Positions 1 through 5,380 of a DNA stretch of 5,821 nucleotides are shown piece after piece. Origin of the DNA: Flavobacterium sp. (GTDB taxonomy: Bacteria; Bacteroidota; Bacteroidia; Flavobacteriales; Flavobacteriaceae); NCBI GenBank assembly GCA_030682755.1, contig JAUXNR010000261.1:1-5821 (forward strand). The letters are read 5' to 3'. The notes beneath the pieces are model-generated. The model was not told the origin of the DNA, did no database searches, and saw only the letters and a list, made by a program, of their open reading frames with translations. Positions within the stretch are counted from its first letter, which is position 1, and every line of letters starts with the position of its first letter. The position numbers were made by a program, and so were the translations under genes.

Positions 1-187
1 TATCCGTATTTCTACCAAAACCTTCTGCTATGTTAGATGGAATTGAAACAGATGCTCTTTTTAATTGGCTTGTTAAAGCAAAACGTTCATCATCAGGAAA
101 TTTTTTAACTAGTTTATATACTAAAATGACAATTCTAATACCTTTCTGCCAAATAAGTAGATCTTTATATGAATTTACAGCTGCCAT
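1..187 (-). CDS. Four-helix-bundle protein (S23 / 23S rRNA intervening-sequence family), N-terminal part, cut by left edge
   Basis: The first 62 residues are readable from ATG at 187 and the frame stays open to base 1. They contain the family signature: SYKDLLIWQKG at 6-16, FPDDERFALTSQLKRA at 30-45 and SIPSNIAEGFGRN at 48-60. This matches the four-helix-bundle proteins first described from intervening sequences in 23S rRNA genes (TIGR02436 / PF05635 type). Full members are usually about 115-130 residues, so roughly half is missing. A TAA lies in frame three codons upstream of the ATG, which makes this start firm. The gene follows gmk by 67 bp on the same strand and may be read from the same transcript; I see no TAnnTTTG element in the gap. 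Many Bacteroidetes carry such genes outside rRNA operons. The family is related to the Avd protein of diversity-generating retroelements, but no reverse transcriptase is visible here. The molecular function of stand-alone copies is not established. Confidence 0.9.
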   Translation of the reverse strand, partial: MAAVNSYKDLLIWQKGIRIVILVYKLVKKFPDDERFALTSQLKRASVSIPSNIAEGFGRNTD

Positions 188-224
188 AAATATTTTTTAT
201 GATAATAATTTATAATGTACAATT

Positions 225-266
225 TGCTAAGAACTAAGGACTATTCACTAAGGACTATCGACTAAC
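225..266. repeat. Array of six 7-bp repeats at the gmk 3' end
   Basis: Six consecutive heptads on the + strand read tgctaag, aactaag, gactatt, cactaag, gactatc, gactaac (consensus NACTANN). The array starts 37 bp above the start of the four-helix-bundle gene and runs into the last codons of gmk; the gmk stop codon TAG is the complement of 255-257 inside the fifth unit. Because the unit is 7 bp, the minus-strand TAG recurs every 7 bases (complements of 227, 234, 241, 248, 255 and 262) and falls in all three frames. The same register and near-identical units recur at 1862-1896. Function is unknown. Confidence 0.8.
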
Positions 267-827
267 AAATTCCTTCACCAATTCATATGCTTCCGCTTTC
301 GCGATTTCCAAATCATAATTTTTAATCACTTTATCAAATTGCGGTGCCGTTGCCAATTCAACTGATGCTTTTGCAATTCGCATATTGATTTTATCTTCGC
401 TTTCGGTGGAACGCTTTTTTAAACGGATTTTCAATTCGTCTATGCTTGGTGGCTTTACAAAAACGGCTAATGTTTCGGTTTTAAACTTCGATTTTATTCG
501 TAATCCGCCAGCTACATCAATATCAAAAATAACGTTTTTCCCTTTTGCCCAAATGCGTTCGACTTCACTTTTTAATGTTCCATAGAAATTATCGCGGTAC
601 ACTTCTTCCCATTCAACAAACTCTTCGGCTTTGATGTGGTTTTTAAATTCTTTAAGCGATATAAAATAATAATCTTTCCCATGCACTTCTTCTCCTCGTG
701 GTTCTCTTGTTGTACAAGAAACTGAGAATTCCAAATTTAAGTCGGGTTGAGCCAACAAATGCCTAACAATTGTGGTTTTTCCTGAACCCGATGGGGCGGA
801 GAAGACTAATAATTTTCCTTTATTCAT
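255..827 (-). CDS. gmk: Guanylate kinase
   Basis: Cytoplasmic enzyme phosphorylating GMP (and dGMP) to GDP with ATP, an essential step of guanine nucleotide supply. The 190-residue protein has the normal family length. The P-loop SAPSGSGKTT is at 10-19; the GMP-binding segment SCTTREPRGEEVHGKDYYF spans 37-55 (R41, R44 and Y53 are the expected ligands), followed by E72 and Y82; FDIDVAGG at 101-108 carries the acidic pair D102/D104; the arginine-rich lid region KKRSTESEDKINMR lies at 137-150. I chose ATG at 827 because it places the P-loop at the usual distance from the N terminus. A longer reading from TTG at 860 would add 11 residues encoded by a palindromic repeat and is unlikely. The gene lies downstream of yicC, its usual neighbour in many bacteria, separated by 94 bp of repeat. 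The last codons and the stop come from a heptad repeat. Confidence 0.97.
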   Translation of the reverse strand: MNKGKLLVFSAPSGSGKTTIVRHLLAQPDLNLEFSVSCTTREPRGEEVHGKDYYFISLKEFKNHIKAEEFVEWEEVYRDNFYGTLKSEVERIWAKGKNVIFDIDVAGGLRIKSKFKTETLAVFVKPPSIDELKIRLKKRSTESEDKINMRIAKASVELATAPQFDKVIKNYDLEIAKAEAYELVKEFVSR

Positions 828-838
828 ATTTTTTATTA

Positions 839-925
839 GTAATCCTGCAAGGTTTTTCAAACCTTGTAGGATTTTAATTTTGGTTTTTTAATACTTACAG
901 GGTTTGAAAAACCTTGCAAGATTAC
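839..925. repeat. Pair of mutually inverted palindromes between yicC and gmk
   Basis: Two hairpin-forming units face each other. Unit A has 14-nt arms at 842-855 and 859-872 around a 3-nt loop, with one non-Watson-Crick position. Unit B has 12-nt arms at 894-905 and 909-920, again with a 3-nt loop and two imperfect positions. Unit B is an inverted copy of unit A: both share GTAATC, TGCAAGGTTTTTCAAACC and TGTA when read in opposite senses. The 21-bp spacer is AT-rich. The outer edge of unit B contains the yicC stop codon, and unit A ends just before the gmk start. The form resembles REP/BIME-like elements, which in other bacteria are mobilised by RAYT transposases; that link is inference. On the yicC-gmk strand unit B is not followed by a U tract, so it does not look like an intrinsic terminator there. 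A role in mRNA stability or translation is possible. Confidence 0.8.
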
Positions 926-1782
926 AGTACGTTTAAAACTTGTTCTTTAATTTTTTCCAATTCATCTTTCATCATCACCACCAATTTTTGCATTTCTGAA
1001 TGATTGGATTTGGAACCCATTGTATTGATCTCACGACCTATTTCTTGCGTAATGAAACCTAATTTTCGTCCATTAGCTTCTGTTCCTGCAATGGTTTCGA
1101 TGAAATAATTCAGGTGGTTTTCCAATCGAACGCGTTCTTCAGTAATGTCATATTTTTCAAGATAGAAAATCAGTTCTTGTTCAAAACGGTTTTCATCTAC
1201 ATTGGCTTCCAATTCATCTAAAGCGGTTCGAAGGCGGTTTTTTACAGTTTCAATCCGATCCGCATCCATGCTTACGGCTTGATTCATATAGTTTCTGATG
1301 TTTTCGATTCGCATGATGAATTCGTTTTCCAATGATTTTCCTTCATCCATACGAAAAGAAGCAATATTTTTCATGGCATCATCCACTACTTTTAGAATTT
1401 CATTCCATTCATTTTCATCAATTTCGTCGCGTTCTGTTTTGAGAGCATCCGGCATCCGAACGGCCATTTTCATTAATTCAGTTTCATCGGCATTGGGAAT
1501 TACAGCTTTCATTTGGTTGATGTAACCTCTCACAATTGGTACATTGATTTTGGAAGAAGTTTCTTCGCCGGTAACTTCAATAAAAATTGAAAAATCAACT
1601 TTACCGCGTTCCAACTTTTGCGAAATCACATTGCGTAAACCCAGCTCCATTTCACGGTAAACCGAAGGCATTCTGACATTCAAATCCAAACCTTTGCTGT
1701 TTAACGACTTAACTTCTACGGTGATTTTTTTGGTGGAAAGTTGCTTAGATGCTTTTCCAAAACCGGTCATTGATTGTATCAT
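922..1782 (-). CDS. yicC: YicC/YloC-family endoribonuclease
   Basis: A 286-residue protein, essentially the same length as E. coli YicC. It opens with the hallmark MIQSMTGFGKA; the N-terminal YicC_N-type domain covers about 1-155 and includes VEVKSLNSKGLDL at 22-34 and RMDEGKSLENE at 144-154. The C-terminal DUF1732-type domain has ERVRLENHLNYF at 216-227, GRKLGFITQEIGREIN at 238-253 and TMGSKS at 254-259, the most conserved block of the family. E. coli YicC has been reported to act as an endoribonuclease influencing small-RNA turnover; extending that to this protein is inference from homology. The gene lies directly upstream of gmk, an arrangement seen in many phyla. The start at 1782 fits the conserved MIxSMT N terminus. 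A perfect -7 element at 1802-1809 suggests its own promoter. The stop codon falls in the outer edge of a palindromic repeat. Confidence 0.95.
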   Translation of the reverse strand: MIQSMTGFGKASKQLSTKKITVEVKSLNSKGLDLNVRMPSVYREMELGLRNVISQKLERGKVDFSIFIEVTGEETSSKINVPIVRGYINQMKAVIPNADETELMKMAVRMPDALKTERDEIDENEWNEILKVVDDAMKNIASFRMDEGKSLENEFIMRIENIRNYMNQAVSMDADRIETVKNRLRTALDELEANVDENRFEQELIFYLEKYDITEERVRLENHLNYFIETIAGTEANGRKLGFITQEIGREINTMGSKSNHSEMQKLVVMMKDELEKIKEQVLNVL

Positions 1783-1801
1783 AAATTATAAAAAATGTTT
1801 T

Positions 1802-1809
1802 CAAAGATA
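1802..1809 (-). promoter_or_regulatory. Putative yicC promoter, -7 element TATCTTTG
   Basis: Read on the minus strand, TATCTTTG matches the Bacteroidetes sigma-factor -7 consensus TAnnTTTG exactly and ends 19 bp before the yicC ATG, implying a short leader. I see no convincing TTG at the usual -33 distance; that position is filled by the heptad repeat. It would give yicC-gmk a transcript independent of the upstream transporter gene. Confidence 0.55.
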
Positions 1810-1813
1810 ATCA

Positions 1814-1896
1814 AAAAGTGATTAGTAATGAGTGAATAGTGACTAGCTTTACAGCATCATTTGCTAATTACTAATTACTATTCACTAATTACTTTC
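1814..1896. repeat. Two facing heptad-repeat arrays forming a long imperfect inverted repeat
   Basis: The right arm (1862-1896) reads tgctaat, tactaat, tactatt, cactaat, tactttc, matching the gmk-end array at 225-259 unit for unit. The left arm (1814-1848) holds the same unit on the opposite strand: aaaagtg, attagta, atgagtg, aatagtg, actagct. Segments 1818-1847 and 1863-1892 are each 30 nt and pair at 22 of 30 positions, with a 15-nt loop. The stop codon of the transporter gene is the complement of 1878-1880, inside the third unit of the right arm. The element fills most of the 95-bp gap to yicC, ending just upstream of its -7 box. It could slow exonucleases or attenuate read-through; there is no U tract typical of an intrinsic terminator. 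Confidence 0.75.
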
Positions 1897-2771
1897 TTCT
1901 TCTGTGTTACCAAATAAACGCCCACAAATATTAAGATGGCAGAGCCGATTTTTACCCAACTCAACTCGTCTTTTCCTAAACTGATGGCAAAAGCAGTAGC
2001 AAATAACGGTTGAAGATAGATGAATACCGCTACGGTTGTAGGTTTTAATTCTCTCATGGAAACCAAGTTCAACAAATACGTTAAGAAGGTTGAAAAAACG
2101 ACTACAAAACCAATTTTCCAGTAAATGTCTGTTGGAATGATGTTCCAATTAACGGCATCAAATTCGCTCCATCCAAAAGGTAAAACCATCAAAAAACCAA
2201 AAGAATAAATCCATTTTACAAAGGTAAATGCGTTGTATTTATCCATTAACTTTTTAACGATAATTAGGTAAAAACCATAGGAAACGGCGTTGATAAACAC
2301 CAACAAATTACCAAGCATTTCATTGGGAGCATTAATCATTGATTTACCGTAAAGTATGAGCGAAACCGTTCCTGCCAAACCTAAAATGATGCCAAATACT
2401 TTTCTTTTCATCATACGTTCTTTCATAATTATGGCTGATAGAATAAGCACAATCATGGGTGTTGTAACCATCAAAACTGCTCCCATGATGGGTGAAGTAT
2501 AACTTAAGCCCTTGAAAAAAGTTAGCATATTTAACGCCACTCCAAAGAAAGCAGCTGCAATGATTCTGGGGAAATCGGTTAGTGCTATTTTTTCTTTTGG
2601 TCCGAAAAAAGAGACCATCCAAAACAATAAAACCGATCCGCCAACACGAAGTAAAATGAAGCCGAAAGGCTCAATAAATTCGGGCATAACGTCTTTGGCA
2701 ATGGTAAACGTAACACCATAAATAATGGACACCAACATGGCAGCCATTAATGCCCAATGTCTTTTACTCAT
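1878..2771 (-). CDS. EamA/DMT-family membrane transporter (RhaT/YdcZ-like permease)
   Basis: A 297-residue inner-membrane protein with about ten hydrophobic segments, near 7-25, 36-56, 68-86, 94-114, 124-141, 152-172, 182-199, 217-237, 246-265 and 273-290. This is the 5+5 duplicated layout of EamA proteins in the drug/metabolite transporter superfamily. Supporting marks are LRVGGS at 41-46 in helix 2, SPIMGAVLMVTTPMIVLI at 93-110 in helix 4 followed by KERM at 117-120, and the second-repeat equivalent TTVAVFIYLQPLFATAFA at 245-262, also followed by an acidic turn. Family members export amino acids, metabolites or drugs; the substrate cannot be told from sequence. Its ATG overlaps the end of the ArsC/Spx-like gene by 8 bp, indicating translational coupling. 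The final residues VISE and the stop are encoded by a heptad repeat, so the extreme C terminus was probably remodelled by the repeat. Confidence 0.93.
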   Translation of the reverse strand: MSKRHWALMAAMLVSIIYGVTFTIAKDVMPEFIEPFGFILLRVGGSVLLFWMVSFFGPKEKIALTDFPRIIAAAFFGVALNMLTFFKGLSYTSPIMGAVLMVTTPMIVLILSAIIMKERMMKRKVFGIILGLAGTVSLILYGKSMINAPNEMLGNLLVFINAVSYGFYLIIVKKLMDKYNAFTFVKWIYSFGFLMVLPFGWSEFDAVNWNIIPTDIYWKIGFVVVFSTFLTYLLNLVSMRELKPTTVAVFIYLQPLFATAFAISLGKDELSWVKIGSAILIFVGVYLVTQKKKVISE

Positions 2772-3120
2772 TTGCTAAAAAATCGATGGCGGCTTGAACG
2801 GTTTTGGGACTGTTTCCGATATAAATAGTTTTATCGATTACAATTACGGGACGATTTAAGAAGGTGTAATGTTCTAATATATATCGTTTGAAATCTGATT
2901 CGGAAAGTTTTTCATCTTTCAGACCCATTTCTTTGTATAATTTGGCTCTTTTGCTAAAAAGTGCTTCGTAATTTCCGGTTAGTTGATGAAGTTCGTCTAA
3001 TTGTTTCACGGTTATGGGCTCTTCTTTAATATCCTGAAATATAAAATCGGTCGTGTTTGGTAGTGATTTGATGATTCTTTTGCAAGTGTCACAAGTTTTG
3101 AGGTAGTATATTTTTTTCAT
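2764..3120 (-). CDS. ArsC/Spx-family thioredoxin-fold protein (arsenate reductase-like)
   Basis: A 118-residue cytoplasmic protein of the ArsC/Spx/YffB family (PF03960 type). The N terminus MKKIYYLKTCDTCKRI carries C10-D-T-C13 at the position of the catalytic cysteine of ArsC and the redox CxxC of Spx. YEALFSKRAKLYKEMGL at 51-67 and LNRPVIVIDKTIYIGNSPKTV at 88-108 are family blocks; R58 and R90 are likely counterparts of two of the three arsenate-binding arginines of E. coli ArsC. The third, in the LCRPSE segment of E. coli ArsC, appears replaced by GNSP here. True arsenate reduction is therefore doubtful; a general thiol/redox role or a YffB-like protein is an alternative. The C-terminal RNA-polymerase-binding features that define Spx cannot be claimed. 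It is the first gene of a minus-strand unit and overlaps the transporter gene by 8 bp. No arsR or arsenite exporter is seen nearby. Confidence 0.88.
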   Translation of the reverse strand: MKKIYYLKTCDTCKRIIKSLPNTTDFIFQDIKEEPITVKQLDELHQLTGNYEALFSKRAKLYKEMGLKDEKLSESDFKRYILEHYTFLNRPVIVIDKTIYIGNSPKTVQAAIDFLANE

Positions 3121-3139
3121 TGTAATTCATTTTGATTTG

Positions 3140-3172
3140 CAAAGAAAAATCATTTGAACAATACTATTTCAA
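3140..3172 (-). promoter_or_regulatory. Possible promoter for the ArsC/Spx-like gene
   Basis: On the minus strand TTTCTTTG (complement of 3140-3147) matches TAnnTTTG except at the second base. A TTG (complement of 3170-3172) lies 22 bp upstream, close to the expected -33 spacing in Bacteroidetes. The leader to the ATG would be roughly 12-15 nt. It is the only sensible candidate in the 141-bp divergent region for leftward transcription, but it is not a perfect match. Confidence 0.35.
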
Positions 3173-3231
3173 TTTAAAATAGAAAATGTTTCGTTAATCT
3201 TTTAGTAATCCAATTTAATTAGAAATTTCAA

Positions 3232-3258
3232 CTTACTATCTTTGCATAAAATAGTAAG
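3232..3258 (+). promoter_or_regulatory. Promoter of the cystathionine gamma-synthase/lyase gene, bracketed by an inverted repeat
   Basis: TATCTTTG at 3237-3244 is a perfect TAnnTTTG -7 element, placing the transcription start near 3251 and leaving a leader of only about 11 nt. An 8-bp perfect inverted repeat, cttactat (3232-3239) and atagtaag (3251-3258), with an 11-bp spacer, surrounds the element. One arm overlaps the -7 box and the other covers the expected start site. That is a typical place for a repressor operator. No clear -33 TTG is seen and there is no Shine-Dalgarno sequence before the ATG at 3262. Confidence 0.55.
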
Positions 3259-3261
3259 CAA

Positions 3262-4407
3262 ATGAAATTCAATACAAAAGTTATCCATGGTGGTCAACAT
3301 CATGATCCTTCAACAGGAGCAGTAATGCCGCCTGTTTATAACACGTCCACTTTTGCACAAAAAAGTCCAGGTGTTCCAATCAATCATTATGAATACAGTC
3401 GTGCAGCAAACCCAACACGTCAAGCCTTGGAAGATGCTTTGGCGAGTATTGAAAACGGAGTTCGCGGATTAGCATTTTCATCAGGTTTAGCAGCAACAGA
3501 TTCTGTTTTAAAACTATTGAAACCCGGTGATGAAGTAATTGCGATGGATGATTTATATGGAGGAACCTATCGCATGTTTACCAGAATTTATCAGGATTTT
3601 GGAATCAAATTCCATTTTGTAGACATGAATGATTTGGTAGGTTTTCAAGCGTTAATCAATGAAAACACTAAATTGGTTTGGGTGGAAACACCAACCAATC
3701 CTTTGATGAAATTAGCAGATATAGCAGCAATTGCCAAAATTACCAACGAAAGAAAAATTTTATTTGCAGTTGATAATACTTTTGCAACACCTTATCTTCA
3801 AAAACCTTTGGATTTAGGGGCTGATATCGTGATGCATTCGGCAACGAAATATTTAGGTGGACATTCTGATGTAATTGCGGGAGCTTTAATCGTGAAAGAT
3901 GTTGAATTGGGTGAAAAATTACATTTCGCACAATTTGCCACCGGAGGAACTTTAGGCCCACAAGACAGTTATATGGTTTTGCGAGGGATCAAAACACTTC
4001 ATTTGAGAGTACAAAGACATTGTGAAAACGGAATGAAAGTAGCAGAATTTTTAAGTAATCATCCCGAAGTGGAAAAGGTTTTTTATCCTGGTTTACCGGA
4101 TCATCCGTTTCATGAAATTGCAAAGAAACAAATGTTAGGTGGTTTTGGAGGAATGGTTTCGTTTACATTTAAATCGGGTAAAAAAGAAGATTCAATTTCA
4201 TTTTTAGAAAAGTTGAAAGTGTTTACTCTTGCGGAATCATTAGGAGGAGTAGAATCTTTAGCGAATCATCCGGCATTAATGACACATGCTTCCATTCCAG
4301 CGGAAAAACGAAAAGAAATAGGAATTTCAGACGATTTAGTTCGTTTGAGTGTTGGTGTTGAAGATATTGATGATTTGTTATCAGATATCGAACAAGCGTT
4401 CAGATAA
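3262..4407 (+). CDS. metB: Cystathionine gamma-synthase / gamma-lyase-type PLP enzyme (Cys/Met metabolism family)
   Basis: A 381-residue cytoplasmic PLP enzyme of the trans-sulfuration family. The Schiff-base lysine is K196 in MHSATKYLGGHSD (191-203). Cofactor contacts of the family are present: YSR at 45-47 (Y45, R47, which reach the phosphate of the neighbouring subunit), SSG at 73-75, Y99, and D171 in DNTFATP. AESLGGVESL at 325-334 and RLSVGVE at 361-367 form the conserved C-terminal substrate carboxylate site. Length and start agree with E. coli MetB. Gamma-synthases make cystathionine from an activated homoserine and cysteine for methionine synthesis; gamma-lyases cleave cystathionine to cysteine. 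These close homologues cannot be separated securely by reading motifs, so metB is a best guess and the family call is much firmer. The gene stands alone on the + strand, with its own promoter, and converges on the beta-barrel gene with a 2-bp gap. Confidence 0.9.
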   Translation: MKFNTKVIHGGQHHDPSTGAVMPPVYNTSTFAQKSPGVPINHYEYSRAANPTRQALEDALASIENGVRGLAFSSGLAATDSVLKLLKPGDEVIAMDDLYGGTYRMFTRIYQDFGIKFHFVDMNDLVGFQALINENTKLVWVETPTNPLMKLADIAAIAKITNERKILFAVDNTFATPYLQKPLDLGADIVMHSATKYLGGHSDVIAGALIVKDVELGEKLHFAQFATGGTLGPQDSYMVLRGIKTLHLRVQRHCENGMKVAEFLSNHPEVEKVFYPGLPDHPFHEIAKKQMLGGFGGMVSFTFKSGKKEDSISFLEKLKVFTLAESLGGVESLANHPALMTHASIPAEKRKEIGISDDLVRLSVGVEDIDDLLSDIEQAFR

Positions 4408-4409
4408 TT

Positions 4410-5162
4410 TTAATTGAAATAATAAACATAACCAAAGGTCAATGCAAACGAATAATCATTGGCCTTGTTTTCTTTGTATTTATTTTTATCAGGATTTAAA
4501 CCATCAACCCAATCTGACATATAATATTGCCATCTTGTTTCTGCAATAACAGCGTGGTATGGTGATAGTTTATAACGGGCTCCGATGCTTGAAGAAAATG
4601 AAACGGCATATCCAGTATCATTTCTAAAACCATCGATATATTTAATAGGTGTTGTTAAAGGAGTTCCCAATGGCCCTAATGTTGACCATGCTTTTGAAGT
4701 AAAACTATTTATTTGTGAACCAAAACTAACATATGGTGAAAAATCAGCACGAGTATAATCATCCATTTTAAAAGGATAATATTCAACTTGAAAACCAATA
4801 CTTGCTGTTTGAGTGGAACCTCTCATGGCTCTTAATTGTTCTGCAAAAAGAGACGTTTTGTTTGGAGCAACATATTTTCCATAATGCTGTAATTCACTTT
4901 TCATATAGGAAGCTTCCAATCGCAATTTTAAATTTTCACGAATGTTAGGATAATTTTCAATAAAAGATAAATAATAAAAAACACCTACCGTAACACCGTT
5001 GTTTTTTATAAGGTTGTCAAAATCTCCCCTCTCTCCATAATCAGATTGAAAAAGAACAGGTCCAGCCATTATACCAATTTCCTGATAAGTACGATTGAAT
5101 TGAGCAAACGAACTGCCAATTCCAGATAATAATAAAACTAGTAATAAAAGTCTTTTTGACAT
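4410..5162 (-). CDS. Secreted, probably outer-membrane beta-barrel protein of Flavobacteriaceae
   Basis: A 250-residue protein with a clear Sec signal peptide: SKR, then a leucine-rich core LLLLVLLLSGIGSS, with cleavage likely after SFA at about residue 20. The mature chain alternates polar and aromatic residues in short strands, such as EIGIMAGPVLFQSDYG at 28-43, and ends in FALTFGYVYYFN, the aromatic C terminus typical of porin-like barrels. The GPVLFQSDYGERGDFD segment (35-50) resembles a flavobacterial family I recall under the label THC0290_0291; that name is from memory and uncertain. Function is unknown; a small outer-membrane barrel is the likeliest structure. It is monocistronic, transcribed from a -7 element at 5192-5199, and its last codons overlap a probable terminator hairpin for the convergent gene. 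There is no lipoprotein cysteine at the cleavage site and no C-terminal secretion-sorting domain. Confidence 0.8.
   Translation of the reverse strand: MSKRLLLLVLLLSGIGSSFAQFNRTYQEIGIMAGPVLFQSDYGERGDFDNLIKNNGVTVGVFYYLSFIENYPNIRENLKLRLEASYMKSELQHYGKYVAPNKTSLFAEQLRAMRGSTQTASIGFQVEYYPFKMDDYTRADFSPYVSFGSQINSFTSKAWSTLGPLGTPLTTPIKYIDGFRNDTGYAVSFSSSIGARYKLSPYHAVIAETRWQYYMSDWVDGLNPDKNKYKENKANDYSFALTFGYVYYFN
4435..4490 (+). terminator. Probable intrinsic terminator of metB, possibly bidirectional
   Basis: aaggtcaatg (4435-4444) pairs with cattggcctt (4457-4466) as a 10-bp stem with a single G-U and a 12-nt loop. On the + strand it is followed by a T-rich run (gttttctttgtatttatttt), the form of a Rho-independent terminator 28 bp beyond the metB stop. 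On the minus strand the stem is also followed by T-rich sequence, but there it lies before the stop codon of the beta-barrel gene, so use in that direction would need termination to occur further on. The hairpin is inside coding sequence of the convergent gene. Confidence 0.5.
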
Positions 5163-5191
5163 GAAAATAATTTCTGCTGCTAAAATAGTGA

Positions 5192-5199
5192 CAAATATA
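5192..5199 (-). promoter_or_regulatory. Putative promoter of the beta-barrel gene, -7 element TATATTTG
   Basis: Read on the minus strand this is a perfect TAnnTTTG. It ends 29 bp above the ATG, implying a leader of about 22 nt. No TTG is present at the usual -33 distance; a TTG sits only 6 bp upstream of the element. Confidence 0.5.
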
Positions 5200-5380
5200 G
5201 AAAAACAAAATTCATATTTTAAAAATAATGTAAATTAAATAAAAATCAAGAAGATGTTAATTTAAAATACTAAAAGATTAAAAAGAACTTCTTATTTCTA
5301 CAATAATTCCGAAATAATTAAAAAAACAATAATTCGATTGAAGAATAAAAAAAAACCAATTCTATATTTTAGATAAAATG

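Noticed and set aside
1..187. Diversity-generating retroelement, suggested by similarity of the four-helix-bundle protein to Avd
   Set aside because: No reverse transcriptase, template repeat or variable repeat is seen in the window; the sequence fits ordinary S23-type proteins better.
30..215. Plus-strand open frame of 61 codons
   Set aside because: It lies opposite the four-helix-bundle gene, whose minus-strand translation shows strong family motifs; the plus frame has no recognisable features.
839..893. Palindrome unit A plus T-rich spacer as an intrinsic terminator
   Set aside because: The T-rich run follows the hairpin only in the + direction, where there is no gene to terminate; on the operon strand the hairpins are followed by A-rich sequence.
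225..1896. CRISPR-like array from the repeated units
   Set aside because: The units are 7 bp, directly abutting and without unique spacers, and no cas gene is present.
2769..2778. catttgctaa, identical to the flank of the heptad array at 1858-1867
   Set aside because: It is coding sequence at the overlap of the ArsC/Spx-like and transporter genes with no heptads after it; a 10-bp AT-rich match is likely chance.
3121..3261. SAM riboswitch upstream of the metB-like gene
   Set aside because: The -7 element leaves a leader of about 11 nt, and no conserved SAM-aptamer stem pattern is visible in the 141-bp gap.
3740..3961. Minus-strand open frame inside the metB-like gene
   Set aside because: It is a shadow of a strongly supported PLP enzyme, with no start signals or recognisable domain.
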